From CAXTSE01 sp035554115 (lineage in GTDB: Bacteria; Actinomycetota; Actinomycetes; Actinomycetales; Microbacteriaceae): 58,163 bases of DNA. The position numbers and the translations under genes are program-made. Every line of letters starts with the position of its first letter. Within the stretch, counting starts at the first letter, position 1. Below, in pieces: positions 42,954 to 54,304 of this stretch. The notes beneath the pieces are model-generated. The model was not told the DNA's origin. It saw only the letters and a list, made by a program, of their open reading frames with translations, and did no database searches. The stretch is taken from NCBI GenBank assembly GCA_035554115.1, contig DATMIW010000067.1, forward strand, positions 1 to 58,163, in the 5' to 3' direction.

Positions 42954-44069
42954 ATGCTACCGGCGGCGAAATCCACGAGATTCACGCTCGCCGACGTGTT
43001 GCCGAATTGCCTTGCGGCCGTGTCTGGAGTTCGAGGTTCACTAGGGCTGGCATCCGTCTCGCACGCAGTCGTTCTGCTCATTGACGGGCTCGGGTCGGCG
43101 GCGCTGGAGTCGCATCGAGGACACGCGCGCACTCTCGCGTCTGCCGTCACCAAACGGTCCGTGATTTCATCGGGATTCCCCAGCACCACGGCGTCCTCCC
43201 TGCCGACACTGACCACAGGATCCCCATCGGGCCAGCATGGAATGGTCGGCTATCGCGTCTTCGACCCCGAGCGCGATCGAGTCGTCAACGAACTCAGCGG
43301 GTGGGATGCCGGGATGGATCCCGCAACATGGCAACCCGTTCCGACGGTTTTCGAGAAGGCACGAGACGCAGGCGTGCGAGCGGTGGCGATCGGTGCGCCC
43401 CGATATCGCGATTCCAAGTTCACCGCTGCGGTTCTGCGTGGCGCCGAGTATGTGGGCGCGCGAACTCTTGACGAGCGGTTCAGCTGTGCCATCGACGAGC
43501 TTCGTGGGCACGGCCCCGCATTGATCTACCTCTATGTGCCAGAACTCGATGTGGCGGCGCATTCCCATGGAATGAACTCGCACGCCTGGGTGTCCGCGCT
43601 CGAAAGCCTGGAGGGGCCCGTGGCATCCCTCATCTCCGCGTTGGGACCGTCGCAGGGGCTGCTTGTCACGGCCGATCACGGAATAGTCGATGTGGCCTCT
43701 GCGGCCCAGGTGATCGTCGATCCCGCCCTGCTGGTTGGCGTGCGGCATGTCGCAGGGGAGCCACGGTGTCTTCAACTCCAGCTTGAGCCTGGCGTGAATC
43801 CCGACGGGGTCGCCGAACGCTGGCGCGCAAGCCAGGGTGCGCGCGCCTGGGTGGCGACCCGTTCAGAGGCGGTGACGGGAGGGTGGTTTGGTGAGGTCGA
43901 TCCCGCAATGTTGCCGCGCATCGGGCACGTGATCGTCGCGGCCCGCGCGGACATTGCTTATTACCTTGACGCCAACGACACGGGACGCCGCATGGTCGGA
44001 CAGCACGGATCCCTTACGGCTGCAGAGAGCCAGGTGCCGCTCCTGAGGTTCGGTGCTTTTGCGGACTGA
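42954..44069 (+). CDS. Alkaline phosphatase-superfamily phosphodiesterase
   Basis: A 371-residue protein of the nucleotide pyrophosphatase/phosphodiesterase group. Metal-site motifs: VLLIDGLGSAALE (first Asp), SGFPSTTASSLPTLTTG with the nucleophile Thr or Ser, YVPELDVAAHSHGMNS (His and Asp), and LVTADHGIVDV. Family members in actinobacteria are often beside sepH, as here. Substrate unknown. The ATG at 42954 is used; upstream in-frame codons would run inside the parC start. No signal peptide is seen, so it is probably cytoplasmic. It converges on sepH. Confidence 0.88.
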   Translation: MLPAAKSTRFTLADVLPNCLAAVSGVRGSLGLASVSHAVVLLIDGLGSAALESHRGHARTLASAVTKRSVISSGFPSTTASSLPTLTTGSPSGQHGMVGYRVFDPERDRVVNELSGWDAGMDPATWQPVPTVFEKARDAGVRAVAIGAPRYRDSKFTAAVLRGAEYVGARTLDERFSCAIDELRGHGPALIYLYVPELDVAAHSHGMNSHAWVSALESLEGPVASLISALGPSQGLLVTADHGIVDVASAAQVIVDPALLVGVRHVAGEPRCLQLQLEPGVNPDGVAERWRASQGARAWVATRSEAVTGGWFGEVDPAMLPRIGHVIVAARADIAYYLDANDTGRRMVGQHGSLTAAESQVPLLRFGAFAD

Positions 44070-44074
44070 AGCGC

Positions 44075-45214
44075 TTAGAGATCCTCGTCGCTACGGGCGC
44101 CGAAAACGATCTCGTCCCAGCTCGGAAGAGATGCCCGGTTTTTCTTACTGCCCCGACTGATTCCGTTCGGACCCGTTCCGGTAGACCCCGTCGAGCTCGG
44201 CACCCGAGGCATTGCGCCGGTTTCGTCGAAGGGAATGTCAATCAGTCGAACAGCACCCGTCGACGGATGCGAAGCGATGGGCTCCTCGGGAGCCGGATCC
44301 ATCGGGTCACGCTCCCCGCGTCGTCGTCGCAGGGCTTCAAGTAGATCTGCCGTCTGGTTCATGGCACGCGGCGCCGTATCTGCGTTAGCCGCATTCGCTG
44401 TGCCGATCCGGCCGTGCGGTACCGCCTCAAGAAGTGGGCCCGTGTCAACACCGGTTGACGCCACAGGAGGTGGTGCGAAGGGGGATGGCTCAGCGGACGC
44501 GGGGTCCGCGACGACGGCGTCCCCTACGAGATCCATGTGTCCATCAGCTTCAGCGGGTTCGGCGCCCGAAATATCGAATGCACCACTGTCGAATCGCGAT
44601 GAACCGGCCGAGTCGTCAGTGGCGACTGCGCGAAGACGTGGAATCAAAGATCCGGGCAGATCTCCCTGCTGCGAGAGGGCGACAGCTTCCGAATTTTGCG
44701 GCGAGAGCGCGGATTTCTTCGGCTCGAAGGTCCAGCGTGCGTCGTGATCAACTTGCTCCGCCACAAAAGTGAGCTTGACGATCCAGTCTCCGCCCTCTTC
44801 TTTCCACGATGCCCACCGCTCGCCGATGGCTCCCGCGTCGACGAGTCGGCGACGGATTACGGAACCGAAAGTCGCGCCGCCTGCCAATGGATCCATCTCA
44901 AGCGCTGTGTGCACCGGTACATTGAGGGCCGACTCGATAACGAATTCACGTTCGGCCAAGACGGGACCCTCAAAACGCTGGACGTATTCGAGCGAGGCGC
45001 CTGTCACTGTTGACACGTCTTCAGCTGACATACCCGCACGAATGTGGGTCTGAATCTCGCGGGGCGACAGTTTTCGCCCGGTGCCAAGATCCGGAGAAGA
45101 CTGACGCAGTCGGGACTGCAACACCTGATCGACGGCGACCCGATATCGGGCGCCTTCGTCGGATGCAACGAGTAGGGCGCCGTCTTCGACACCTATGACT
45201 TTGAGCTCTTGCAT
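44075..45214 (-). CDS. sepH: Septation protein SepH
   Basis: A 379-residue protein. The N-terminal domain (DUF3071) begins MQELKVIGVEDGALLVASDEG and includes a helix-turn-helix-like LSPREIQTHIRAGMSAEDVSTVTGASLEYVQRFEGPVLAERE. SepH binds FtsZ and promotes its assembly in Streptomyces and mycobacteria. The remaining 200 residues are low complexity, Ala/Pro/Ser-rich, with an acidic Arg-rich end (SKKNRASLPSWDEIVFGARSDEDL, which contains the W-D-E-I-V-F-G conserved tail). The ATG at 45214 has GGAGGT eight bases before it; upstream in-frame codons are not part of the family. Confidence 0.93.
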   Translation of the reverse strand: MQELKVIGVEDGALLVASDEGARYRVAVDQVLQSRLRQSSPDLGTGRKLSPREIQTHIRAGMSAEDVSTVTGASLEYVQRFEGPVLAEREFVIESALNVPVHTALEMDPLAGGATFGSVIRRRLVDAGAIGERWASWKEEGGDWIVKLTFVAEQVDHDARWTFEPKKSALSPQNSEAVALSQQGDLPGSLIPRLRAVATDDSAGSSRFDSGAFDISGAEPAEADGHMDLVGDAVVADPASAEPSPFAPPPVASTGVDTGPLLEAVPHGRIGTANAANADTAPRAMNQTADLLEALRRRRGERDPMDPAPEEPIASHPSTGAVRLIDIPFDETGAMPRVPSSTGSTGTGPNGISRGSKKNRASLPSWDEIVFGARSDEDL

Positions 45215-45419
45215 GCTGAACGACCTCCAGCCGTGGCGATTCCCGCTCAGCATCACATGTCGCTGTCGGAAAGCCGGGAATTCCACGGGCGTGCCGCGAG
45301 TTGTGTTCCTCGCGGCGATCCGTATCCTCAGAGCAGTCCTCATGGGTTTGCTAACTCAGCACGAATGTTGCAGACTGTCGCCGCCCACTGAGGCCCCCGA
45401 GCACAAGAACTGGATGGCA

Positions 45420-45713
45420 ATGGCAACCGACTACGACGCACCGAGGAAGACCGACGAGGACACCGAGTCGATCCAGGCCCTCCAGGAGCGTGTTCCCGAC
45501 AAGGTATCGGGTGTGGTTGATGGCGACGACGCTGACAACCCCGACGGCTTCGAGCTTGCGGGTCAGGATCTGGCCGATCTCGACCTCGATGTCGTGGTTC
45601 TTCCCGCGCAGGAGGATGAATTCACCTGCACCAACTGCTTCCTCGTAAAGCACCAGTCGCAGTTCGACCACGAGTCGAAATTGGGGCCGGTCTGCCACGA
45701 GTGTTCACTCTGA
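45420..45713 (+). CDS. DUF4193 protein, small zinc-binding
   Basis: A 97-residue protein. MATDYDAPRKTDEDTESIQALQER, then a very acidic middle (LADLDLDVVVLPAQEDEF), then the end CTNCFLVKHQSQFDHE...VCHECSL, a C-x-x-C ... C-x-x-C zinc site. This is DUF4193, found throughout actinobacteria and adjacent to sepH and dut; it resembles small RNA polymerase-associated zinc proteins, though its role is not settled. The ATG at 45414 (MAMATDY) is also possible; the conserved start is 45420. Confidence 0.88.
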   Translation: MATDYDAPRKTDEDTESIQALQERVPDKVSGVVDGDDADNPDGFELAGQDLADLDLDVVVLPAQEDEFTCTNCFLVKHQSQFDHESKLGPVCHECSL

Positions 45714-45767
45714 TCGGCACCAGCTTCTAGCGTCCGGCCTTTTCGGCCCTTAGCGCTTACGAGGCAC

Positions 45768-46205
45768 CTAGTGCGCTCGACGGTTCAGTTCCTCTGCGAG
45801 CTCGCGTGAGTGACGTGATGCCACGAGCCAGTACGGTGTCGGGTCTGCTGGATCATTGAGCTCCACCCGCACGACATCGGGAAGCCAACCGCGCACGAGC
45901 AACCAGGCTCGTGCATCCAGGCGGGTTCCGCGTTCGGCCATTGCCTCTGCGCCTGAAAAGGCCGTCGCGCGTGAGATCAGATTGCGCGGAATGCGCGCTC
46001 GCCCCGCGCGAAAGGTCTCGTCGTCCAGTTCGATTGTCGGCGTCGTGAGAATCAGGATGAGAACGATCGCCGCGTAAAGACCGATAGCTACCGCGACTCC
46101 CGCAAGCGGCGAAATCGGCAAGAAGACCAGCAAGCTGGCAGGGATGACCAGGGCGGTGGCGACGAATACCCACACCGCCGGCCAGAGGCGTTCGCGATAG
46201 CGCAT
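45768..46205 (-). CDS. DUF3093 membrane protein
   Basis: A 145-residue protein with two transmembrane helices at about residues 9-30 and 35-54 and a C-terminal domain with ARIPRNLISRATAFSG, WLLVRGWLPDVVRVELNDPADPTPYWLVASRHSRELA. This is DUF3093, conserved beside dut in actinobacteria. Function unknown. It diverges from dut with 32 bases between the two starts, so promoters must overlap the coding ends. Confidence 0.88.
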   Translation of the reverse strand: MRYRERLWPAVWVFVATALVIPASLLVFLPISPLAGVAVAIGLYAAIVLILILTTPTIELDDETFRAGRARIPRNLISRATAFSGAEAMAERGTRLDARAWLLVRGWLPDVVRVELNDPADPTPYWLVASRHSRELAEELNRRAH

Positions 46206-46237
46206 ATCCTCATCTCACCATGGGCTAGCCTCGTTGC

Positions 46238-46687
46238 GTGACCGACGCGATCGAGGTGCTGCTTCTTGGCTCGACGGTCCCGGCGTATGCCCATCCCGGG
46301 GACGCGGGCGCAGATCTCGTGTCGACGGACGATGTGGAGCTGAAGCCCGGCCACCGGGCGTCCGTGGGCACAGGTATTTCGATCGCCCTCCCCGATGGCT
46401 ATGTGGCATTCGTCGTTCCGCGGAGCGGGCTCGCGGCTAAGCACGGCATCACGATCGTCAATAGCCCCGGCACCGTTGATGCGGGATATCGGGGCGAGAT
46501 TCGAGTGACCCTTCTCAATACCGATCGCACCGAGAGCTACCGTGTGTCGGCGGGAGACCGGATTGCGCAGCTGATTGTCATGCCCGTCGTACAGGCCCGC
46601 TTCATCCCGGTCGAGCGGCTGCCTGGCAGCCATCGCGGTACCGACGGATTCGGGTCGACCGGATACTCACAACCAGGAGCATCGTGA
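46238..46687 (+). CDS. dut: dUTP diphosphatase
   Basis: A 149-residue trimeric dUTPase (dUTP to dUMP and pyrophosphate). The five conserved motifs are present: AGADLVS (motif 1), PRSGLAAKHGI (2), GTVDAGYRGEI (3, with the catalytic Asp), GDRIAQLIVMP (4), and RGTDGFGSTG (5). Starts with GTG. It overlaps the DUF3710 gene by four bases, the start of a dut-DUF3710-DUF3159 operon. Confidence 0.97.
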   Translation: MTDAIEVLLLGSTVPAYAHPGDAGADLVSTDDVELKPGHRASVGTGISIALPDGYVAFVVPRSGLAAKHGITIVNSPGTVDAGYRGEIRVTLLNTDRTESYRVSAGDRIAQLIVMPVVQARFIPVERLPGSHRGTDGFGSTGYSQPGAS

Positions 46688-47265
46688 CCGAAGCCATTGA
46701 TCACCCAAAGTCGGCGCCCGAAAATCGCGCTACCGAGGGCCCGCTCGACGAAAGCGAGGCGAACGCCGTTCGCCCCTATGTGGACCTGGGGGGCATCAAA
46801 GTCCTCCCTCGTCCTGATCTGCGCCTCCGCCTCGAGGTCGAAGAGGGTGGTCAGCGCGTGGTGGCTGTCGCGTTGGACTACGCCCAATCGACCTTGCAGG
46901 TGCAGGCATTCGCAGCACCGCGCAATTCCGGGCTCTGGGGGGAGATTCGCGAGCAGATCGCCGACCAGGTGACCAAGCAGGGTGGCACAATCACCTCGGT
47001 TGCTGGGACATTCGGCCCCGAGCTGCGTGCTCAGCTCCCCGAGACAGGAGCAGTGAGGTTCGTCGGCGTCGACGGCCCCCGCTGGTTTCTGCGCGGGGTT
47101 GTGAGCGGTGCGGGCGCGACGGACCCCGCGACAATGGCCGAACTCGACGATCTTTTCCGCAGCGTCGTCGTTGTGCGTGGGGCGACCCCCATGCCCCCCC
47201 GTGACTTGATTCCGCTGCACGTTCCCCCGTCGGCGCAGGGCGACGCGCCCACGCAGAACGCCTGA
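46684..47265 (+). CDS. DUF3710 protein
   Basis: A 193-residue soluble protein starting with GTG in the GTGA overlap. Segments PYVDLGGIKVLPRPDLRLRLEVEE, LQVQAFAAPRNSGLWGEIREQIADQV, and GVDGPRWFLRGVVSGAGATDP with VVVVRGATPMPPRDLIPLHVP match DUF3710, always found between dut and DUF3159 in actinobacteria. Function unknown. It overlaps the next gene by one base. Confidence 0.9.
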   Translation: MTEAIDHPKSAPENRATEGPLDESEANAVRPYVDLGGIKVLPRPDLRLRLEVEEGGQRVVAVALDYAQSTLQVQAFAAPRNSGLWGEIREQIADQVTKQGGTITSVAGTFGPELRAQLPETGAVRFVGVDGPRWFLRGVVSGAGATDPATMAELDDLFRSVVVVRGATPMPPRDLIPLHVPPSAQGDAPTQNA

Positions 47266-48014
47266 TGGTCGAGGAATCGCGCGAGGAGCCTACTGATTCG
47301 TCAGACTCGGCTGGATCGGCGGGGTTGCGAGATGCCTTCTCGCAGGCCGCGCAGCGATCTCGGCTGTCGGGCGTGACGCCGGGTGAGACCCCGTCTGGGT
47401 CCGCGCTGCTGGCTGCGGTAGGCGGCATCCGCGGCCTCGTCGAGACAATTGTGCCGGGGCTCGCGTTCCTGGTGATTTACACCACGACCAAGAATCTTCC
47501 TCTGTCGGTCATCGCTCCGTTCGGTCTTGCGCTCGTGTTTATCGTGGTGCGCGCAGTGCAGCGCCAGCCGGTTATGCCGGCCGTGTCGGGGGCAATAGGA
47601 ATTGCGCTTTCTGCGGGGTTGGCCTTGCTGACCAACAACGCCTCCAACAACTTTGTGCCGGGGTTCATCATCAACGCCGTGGCACTCCTCGTGATGCTTA
47701 TTAGCCTGACGGTCCGGAGACCTCTTATCGGCGCTCTAGTTGGCCTTCTCACTGGCGACTCACACTGGCGCCAGGATCGTGCCAAGTTTCGGGTGGCCGT
47801 CGTGGCGACGGTTCTGTGGGCGATCCTCTCGGGGCTTCGCCTGGCAGTGCAGCTTCCGCTGTACTTTGCCCATGCTCCGGACGCTTTGGCTGCGACCAAA
47901 CTGCTGATGGGAGTGCCGCTGTACGCGGGGCTGCTATGGGTGACCTGGCTTCTTGTGCGCACGGCTTGGAGGTCGGCCGACGACGAGGCACCAGACTCGT
48001 CTGAGCCCGCCTGA
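47265..48014 (+). CDS. DUF3159 membrane protein
   Basis: A 249-residue protein with an acidic N-terminus and five or six hydrophobic helices from residue 60. VGGIRGLVETIVPGLAFLVIY, the VRAVQRQPVMPAVSGAIGIALSA loop, and LTGDSHWRQDRAKFRVAVVATVLWA are DUF3159 hallmarks. It begins with ATG one base inside the DUF3710 stop (TGATG). Probably an integral membrane protein; no function assigned. It is the last gene of the operon before the aconitase promoter. Confidence 0.88.
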   Translation: MVEESREEPTDSSDSAGSAGLRDAFSQAAQRSRLSGVTPGETPSGSALLAAVGGIRGLVETIVPGLAFLVIYTTTKNLPLSVIAPFGLALVFIVVRAVQRQPVMPAVSGAIGIALSAGLALLTNNASNNFVPGFIINAVALLVMLISLTVRRPLIGALVGLLTGDSHWRQDRAKFRVAVVATVLWAILSGLRLAVQLPLYFAHAPDALAATKLLMGVPLYAGLLWVTWLLVRTAWRSADDEAPDSSEPA

Positions 48015-48039
48015 GTCGGCGTGCGCAAGCCGGGTCATG

Positions 48040-48057
48040 TATCTTGATATCGAGATA
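48040..48057. promoter_or_regulatory. Palindromic operator candidate upstream of aconitase
   Basis: TATCTTGATATCGAGATA is an 18-base inverted repeat with one mismatched pair, centred on GATATC, in the 152-base gap before acnA and about 110 bases from its start. This is where a repressor of acn would act. I cannot assign the regulator. Confidence 0.6.
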
Positions 48058-48129
48058 TATAGGAACGTGCGCCCCCGGTAGTGCCTGGCCCCTCGGGATT
48101 AGGCTTGCCTTGCTGGAACGTGCACGCGT

Positions 48130-48147
48130 GGACCATCAGGATGGTCC
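48130..48147. promoter_or_regulatory. Second palindrome upstream of aconitase
   Basis: GGACCATC and GATGGTCC form perfect eight-base arms around a two-base centre, 20 bases before the acnA start. The spacer is too short for a stable RNA hairpin, so a DNA operator close to the transcript start is more likely. It precedes the ribosome-binding site GGGAGA. Confidence 0.5.
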
Positions 48148-48166
48148 GGACAGCTAGGGAGACGAC

Positions 48167-51016
<2,850 letters not shown>

Positions 51017-51071
51017 CGTGGCCCCCGTTCGGGGGTAGCCTGGGGTCCGATCACCGGCCCGAGGAGGATCC

Positions 51072-51602
51072 GTGCTGCGCGCGCGCATGGTCATCGTCAT
51101 TGTGACCTCACTTGTGCTCGGCGGCACTCTCGCCGGAGTGAGCGTGCTCGAATCCCGGAACTTCGCGTCGAAGCTCGCGACACTATCGCACGATGACCTT
51201 GTGGATGCAGACCCAGCGACCCCCGCACCATCCCCCGAGACGGACTTCAGCTTCACCGCACTGGGACAGGCCGATGTGCTCTTCGCCCCTGACTCAACTG
51301 CCCTGACACGGCAGGCGTCCCGCCAGCTGATCATTGTGGCCGGAGTCCTGGCTGACAACCCGGAATGGCGGGTGCGGATTGTTGGGCACGTGGCGGTCGT
51401 CGTGGGCGGTCCCGAACAGGCATTTGCAGTCAGCACGGCGCGCGCCCAGGCCGTGTCGGATGAACTCGAGCGACTGGGGATCGACCGGCGGCGTCTGAGT
51501 GTTGTTGGGGTCGGCCCCAACGCGCCCGTGGCCGACAGCTCCACGCCCGAAGGTGCGATCGACAATCGGCGCGTGACGCTCGAACTGAAGAAGGGCGCCT
51601 GA
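51072..51602 (+). CDS. OmpA-like membrane-anchored protein with altered peptidoglycan site
   Basis: A 176-residue protein with one N-terminal transmembrane helix (about residues 5-25), a linker, and a C-terminal OmpA-like domain (DVLFAPDSTALTRQASRQL, then GVGPNAP and NRRVTLELKK). In OmpA domains the Asp of a G-H-T-D segment and an Arg after it hold diaminopimelate. Here G-H-T-D is GHVA (Ala108), while Arg124 remains, so DAP binding is unlikely. GTG start with GAGGAGGA before it. It overlaps the next gene by one base. Confidence 0.8.
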   Translation: MLRARMVIVIVTSLVLGGTLAGVSVLESRNFASKLATLSHDDLVDADPATPAPSPETDFSFTALGQADVLFAPDSTALTRQASRQLIIVAGVLADNPEWRVRIVGHVAVVVGGPEQAFAVSTARAQAVSDELERLGIDRRRLSVVGVGPNAPVADSSTPEGAIDNRRVTLELKKGA

Positions 51603-51790
51603 TGTCCTGGTTCACGATCGGCGAGATCTTCGTGTGGATGTTGGTGGCAGCTCTCATCGGCGCCGTGGTGGGCTGGCTTCTTCATAGTCTCGTCTCAGCA
51701 CAGACCGCTGCACGCCGACGGCGGGCAGCGGTCCCGCATCCCCCGGGCACACCCGGTGAAGAGCCGAACGAGAACAGCTCGCTGGTTTAG
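51602..51790 (+). CDS. Small single-pass membrane protein, 62 residues
   Basis: A short protein with one transmembrane helix (residues 5-30) followed by a basic stretch QTAARRRRAAV and a hydrophilic tail. It starts inside the stop of the OmpA-like gene (TGATG), so the two are translationally coupled and may act together at the membrane. I do not recognise the family. dxs starts nine bases after its stop. Confidence 0.7.
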   Translation: MSWFTIGEIFVWMLVAALIGAVVGWLLHSLVSAQTAARRRRAAVPHPPGTPGEEPNENSSLV

Positions 51791-51799
51791 GCTGTCGTC

Positions 51800-53743
51800 A
51801 TGTCGGCGCTCGAGGGAATCCACGGACCCCGAGACCTGGACGGTCTGGATCGCGAGCAGCTCAAAGAAGTCGCCGATGACATCCGTCGCTTCCTCGTTGA
51901 CGAGGTGTCGAAGACCGGTGGACACCTCGGTCCGAACCTCGGCGTGGTGGAACTCACCATGGCGATCCATCGGGTTTTTGATTCGCCGAAGGACGCAATA
52001 GTTTTCGACACGGGGCATCAAAGCTACGTGCACAAGCTTCTGACCGGGCGCCAGGACTTCAGTCGACTTCGGATGACAGGGGGACTGGCCGGCTACCCGC
52101 AACGCTCCGAATCGGAGCACGACATCGTCGAGAGCTCACACGCTTCTAGCTCGCTCAGTTGGGCTGACGGTATTTCGCGGGCTTTCGCAATGACGGGGCA
52201 GGACGATCGCTACGTTGTCGCGGTCGTCGGCGACGGCGCGTTGACGGGCGGCATGACCTGGGAGGCGTTGAACAACATCAGCGACGACAATTCGCGTCGT
52301 CTGGTGATTGTGGTCAACGACAACGGCCGGTCGTACGCTCCCACGATCGGCGGCATGGCACGGTTCCTCAACACTGTTCGCACCCGTCGCGCCTACCGTA
52401 ATCTGCACCGGTCGAGCGAAAAGTTCTTCGGGCGATTCGGCGCTCCGGGTCGTGCCTTCTATCGCGGGACGCGCGGCGCGGTTCACGGATTCCTCGCGCG
52501 CTTCAGCAATAACGAGGCTCTGTATTCGAACCTCGACATCAAGTACATCGGCCCGGTCCATGGTCATGATTTGCGGGCGCTCGAAGAGACGCTCACCCAG
52601 GCCAAGAAGTTCGATGCGCCGGTGATCGTGCATGTCATTACCGAGAAGGGGCATGGCTTCGAGCCTGCCGTCGCCGACGTGGCTGACCAGTTTCACGCGA
52701 TTGGACAGTTCGATCCCGAAACGGGGGAGCCTGTCGAGCAGGCGAGTCGCCCATCCTGGACTTCGGTTTTCGCCGATGAGATCGTCGAGCTGGCCGATCG
52801 CGACCCTCGGCTCGTCGGTATCACCGCCGCAATGCTGCGACCGACGGGTCTGCATCGTTTTGCCGAGAAGCACCCGTCCCGCGTTTTCGATGTCGGAATC
52901 GCTGAACAGCATGCCGCCACGAGTGCTGCGGGGCTGGCTTTTGGCGGTCTGCATCCGGTTGTGGCGATGTACGCAACTTTCGTTAACAGGGCCTTTGACC
53001 AGCTGTTGATGGATGTGGCTCTCCACCGCGCGGGCGTCACCTTTGTTCTCGATCGCGCGGGCGTCACCGGACCGGACGGACCGAGTCATCACGGCATGTG
53101 GGATCTTGCGATATTGCAGGTGATCCCGCACATTCGAATCGCTGCACCGCGCGACGCGACGCGACTCCGTGAAGAACTTGGCGAGGCAGTGCGTGTGGAC
53201 GACGGGCCTACGGTCCTGAGATTCTCGAAGGGCGAAGTCGGCACCGAATTCGATGCCCAGCGTCGCACCTCCGATGGCGTCGACGTGCTGCGGGAGGCTC
53301 CGCATCGGGACGTGCTGATCGTGACTGTTGGTCCTATGGCGAAGATCGGTCTTCAGGTGGCTGAACGACTGGCGGCACAGGGGATCGGCGCAACGGTGAT
53401 CGACCCGCGCTGGGTGGTCCCGGTCGCCCCCAGTGTTGTCTCGATGGCACGCGAACATCGCCTGGTTGTCACGATTGAGGACGGCATCCGGGTAGGGGGC
53501 GTCGGAACTCGCATACGGCAAGACCTGCGGGCTGCCGGCGTCGACACTCCCGTCGACGAACTCGGTCTTCCCGACGAGTTCTTGCCGCAGGGCACGCGGT
53601 CCGAGATTCTCGAATCCGTCGGTCTGACCGACCAGCAAATTGCCCGCGATATCGTCTCTCAGGTGCTCGGGCAGCGCATCCCGATTGCCCGACCTTTGCC
53701 CGAGGAAATGACGACAACGGTCGAAGCCGACGAATCACGCTGA
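51800..53743 (+). CDS. dxs: 1-deoxy-D-xylulose-5-phosphate synthase
   Basis: A 647-residue thiamine diphosphate enzyme that condenses pyruvate and glyceraldehyde 3-phosphate, the first step of the non-mevalonate isoprenoid pathway. GGHLGPNLGVVELTMAIH and FDTGHQSYVHKLLTGR, then the TPP/Mg motif GDGALTGGMTWEALNN, and in the second domain AEQHAAT and the DRAGVTGPDGPSHHG loop. Full length. The end overlaps the convergent membrane-protein gene by nine bases. Confidence 0.97.
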   Translation: MSALEGIHGPRDLDGLDREQLKEVADDIRRFLVDEVSKTGGHLGPNLGVVELTMAIHRVFDSPKDAIVFDTGHQSYVHKLLTGRQDFSRLRMTGGLAGYPQRSESEHDIVESSHASSSLSWADGISRAFAMTGQDDRYVVAVVGDGALTGGMTWEALNNISDDNSRRLVIVVNDNGRSYAPTIGGMARFLNTVRTRRAYRNLHRSSEKFFGRFGAPGRAFYRGTRGAVHGFLARFSNNEALYSNLDIKYIGPVHGHDLRALEETLTQAKKFDAPVIVHVITEKGHGFEPAVADVADQFHAIGQFDPETGEPVEQASRPSWTSVFADEIVELADRDPRLVGITAAMLRPTGLHRFAEKHPSRVFDVGIAEQHAATSAAGLAFGGLHPVVAMYATFVNRAFDQLLMDVALHRAGVTFVLDRAGVTGPDGPSHHGMWDLAILQVIPHIRIAAPRDATRLREELGEAVRVDDGPTVLRFSKGEVGTEFDAQRRTSDGVDVLREAPHRDVLIVTVGPMAKIGLQVAERLAAQGIGATVIDPRWVVPVAPSVVSMAREHRLVVTIEDGIRVGGVGTRIRQDLRAAGVDTPVDELGLPDEFLPQGTRSEILESVGLTDQQIARDIVSQVLGQRIPIARPLPEEMTTTVEADESR

Positions 53744-54304
53744 CGCGGCGTCGTCCGAGGATGAGAACTTCGATTCAGCCCCTTGCTTCGTAATCCAGTA
53801 ATACCTAGTGTCGGCGGCAACCCAGCTTCGCCAGGTGATCAGCCAGCCAAAGAAGGCACATGGTCCGGTAATGATCGCGTAGACGAGGTACATCGGCCAT
53901 GACCAACTGTCGGAGAAAAAGGAAGCAACGTCTACTCCGTTGAAGAGCACGTTCCAGAGAGCAAAAAGGAAGACTCCTGCACACCCAGATATCAGGCCGA
54001 CAAGGGTGTGCGTGAACATATGGATCCACGAGTGTCTCACTCCGCGCAACAAAGTCCCAGCAAGTAGGGCTAGTGGTGCTCCCACGGTCAGAAGAGTCAC
54101 CAGTCCGAACGGGATCGCGTAGATCAGCCCAACGCCGAAGCTTAAGAAGCACATGAGCGCAAGAAACAGTCCGTAGGTGATCAACGCTCCGCGGATGAAC
54201 TCCCAGGGAGTAAAGGCCATAGGGCGATTAACAGTCCGCGGAGGTTGCTTTGGGGGCGTCCAAGCGATCTGAGGGGGGTAGGGGTTGACGTGCTGCTCGC
54301 TCAT
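53735..54304 (-). CDS. Membrane protein of unknown function, TetR-associated
   Basis: A 189-residue protein: a Pro-rich N-terminus (MSEQHVNPYPPQIAWTPPKQPP), then four or five hydrophobic helices (from about residue 35). No family recognised. The start ATG at 54304 overlaps the TetR stop in ATGA; the in-frame extension upstream lies inside the TetR gene. It is therefore expressed with TetR and may be a transport or sensor accessory. Confidence 0.7.
   Translation of the reverse strand: MSEQHVNPYPPQIAWTPPKQPPRTVNRPMAFTPWEFIRGALITYGLFLALMCFLSFGVGLIYAIPFGLVTLLTVGAPLALLAGTLLRGVRHSWIHMFTHTLVGLISGCAGVFLFALWNVLFNGVDVASFFSDSWSWPMYLVYAIITGPCAFFGWLITWRSWVAADTRYYWITKQGAESKFSSSDDAASA

Noticed and set aside
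42666..44069. A longer start for the phosphodiesterase
   Set aside because: The extra codons lie over the parC start on the other strand, and the conserved domain begins after 42954.
45714..45767. GGCC-TTTTC-GGCC hairpin between DUF4193 and DUF3093
   Set aside because: The stem has only four strong pairs and no T run, so I did not list it as a terminator.
52136..53638. A long minus-strand frame inside dxs
   Set aside because: It is a shadow of dxs codon structure, with no recognisable domain and no ribosome-binding site.
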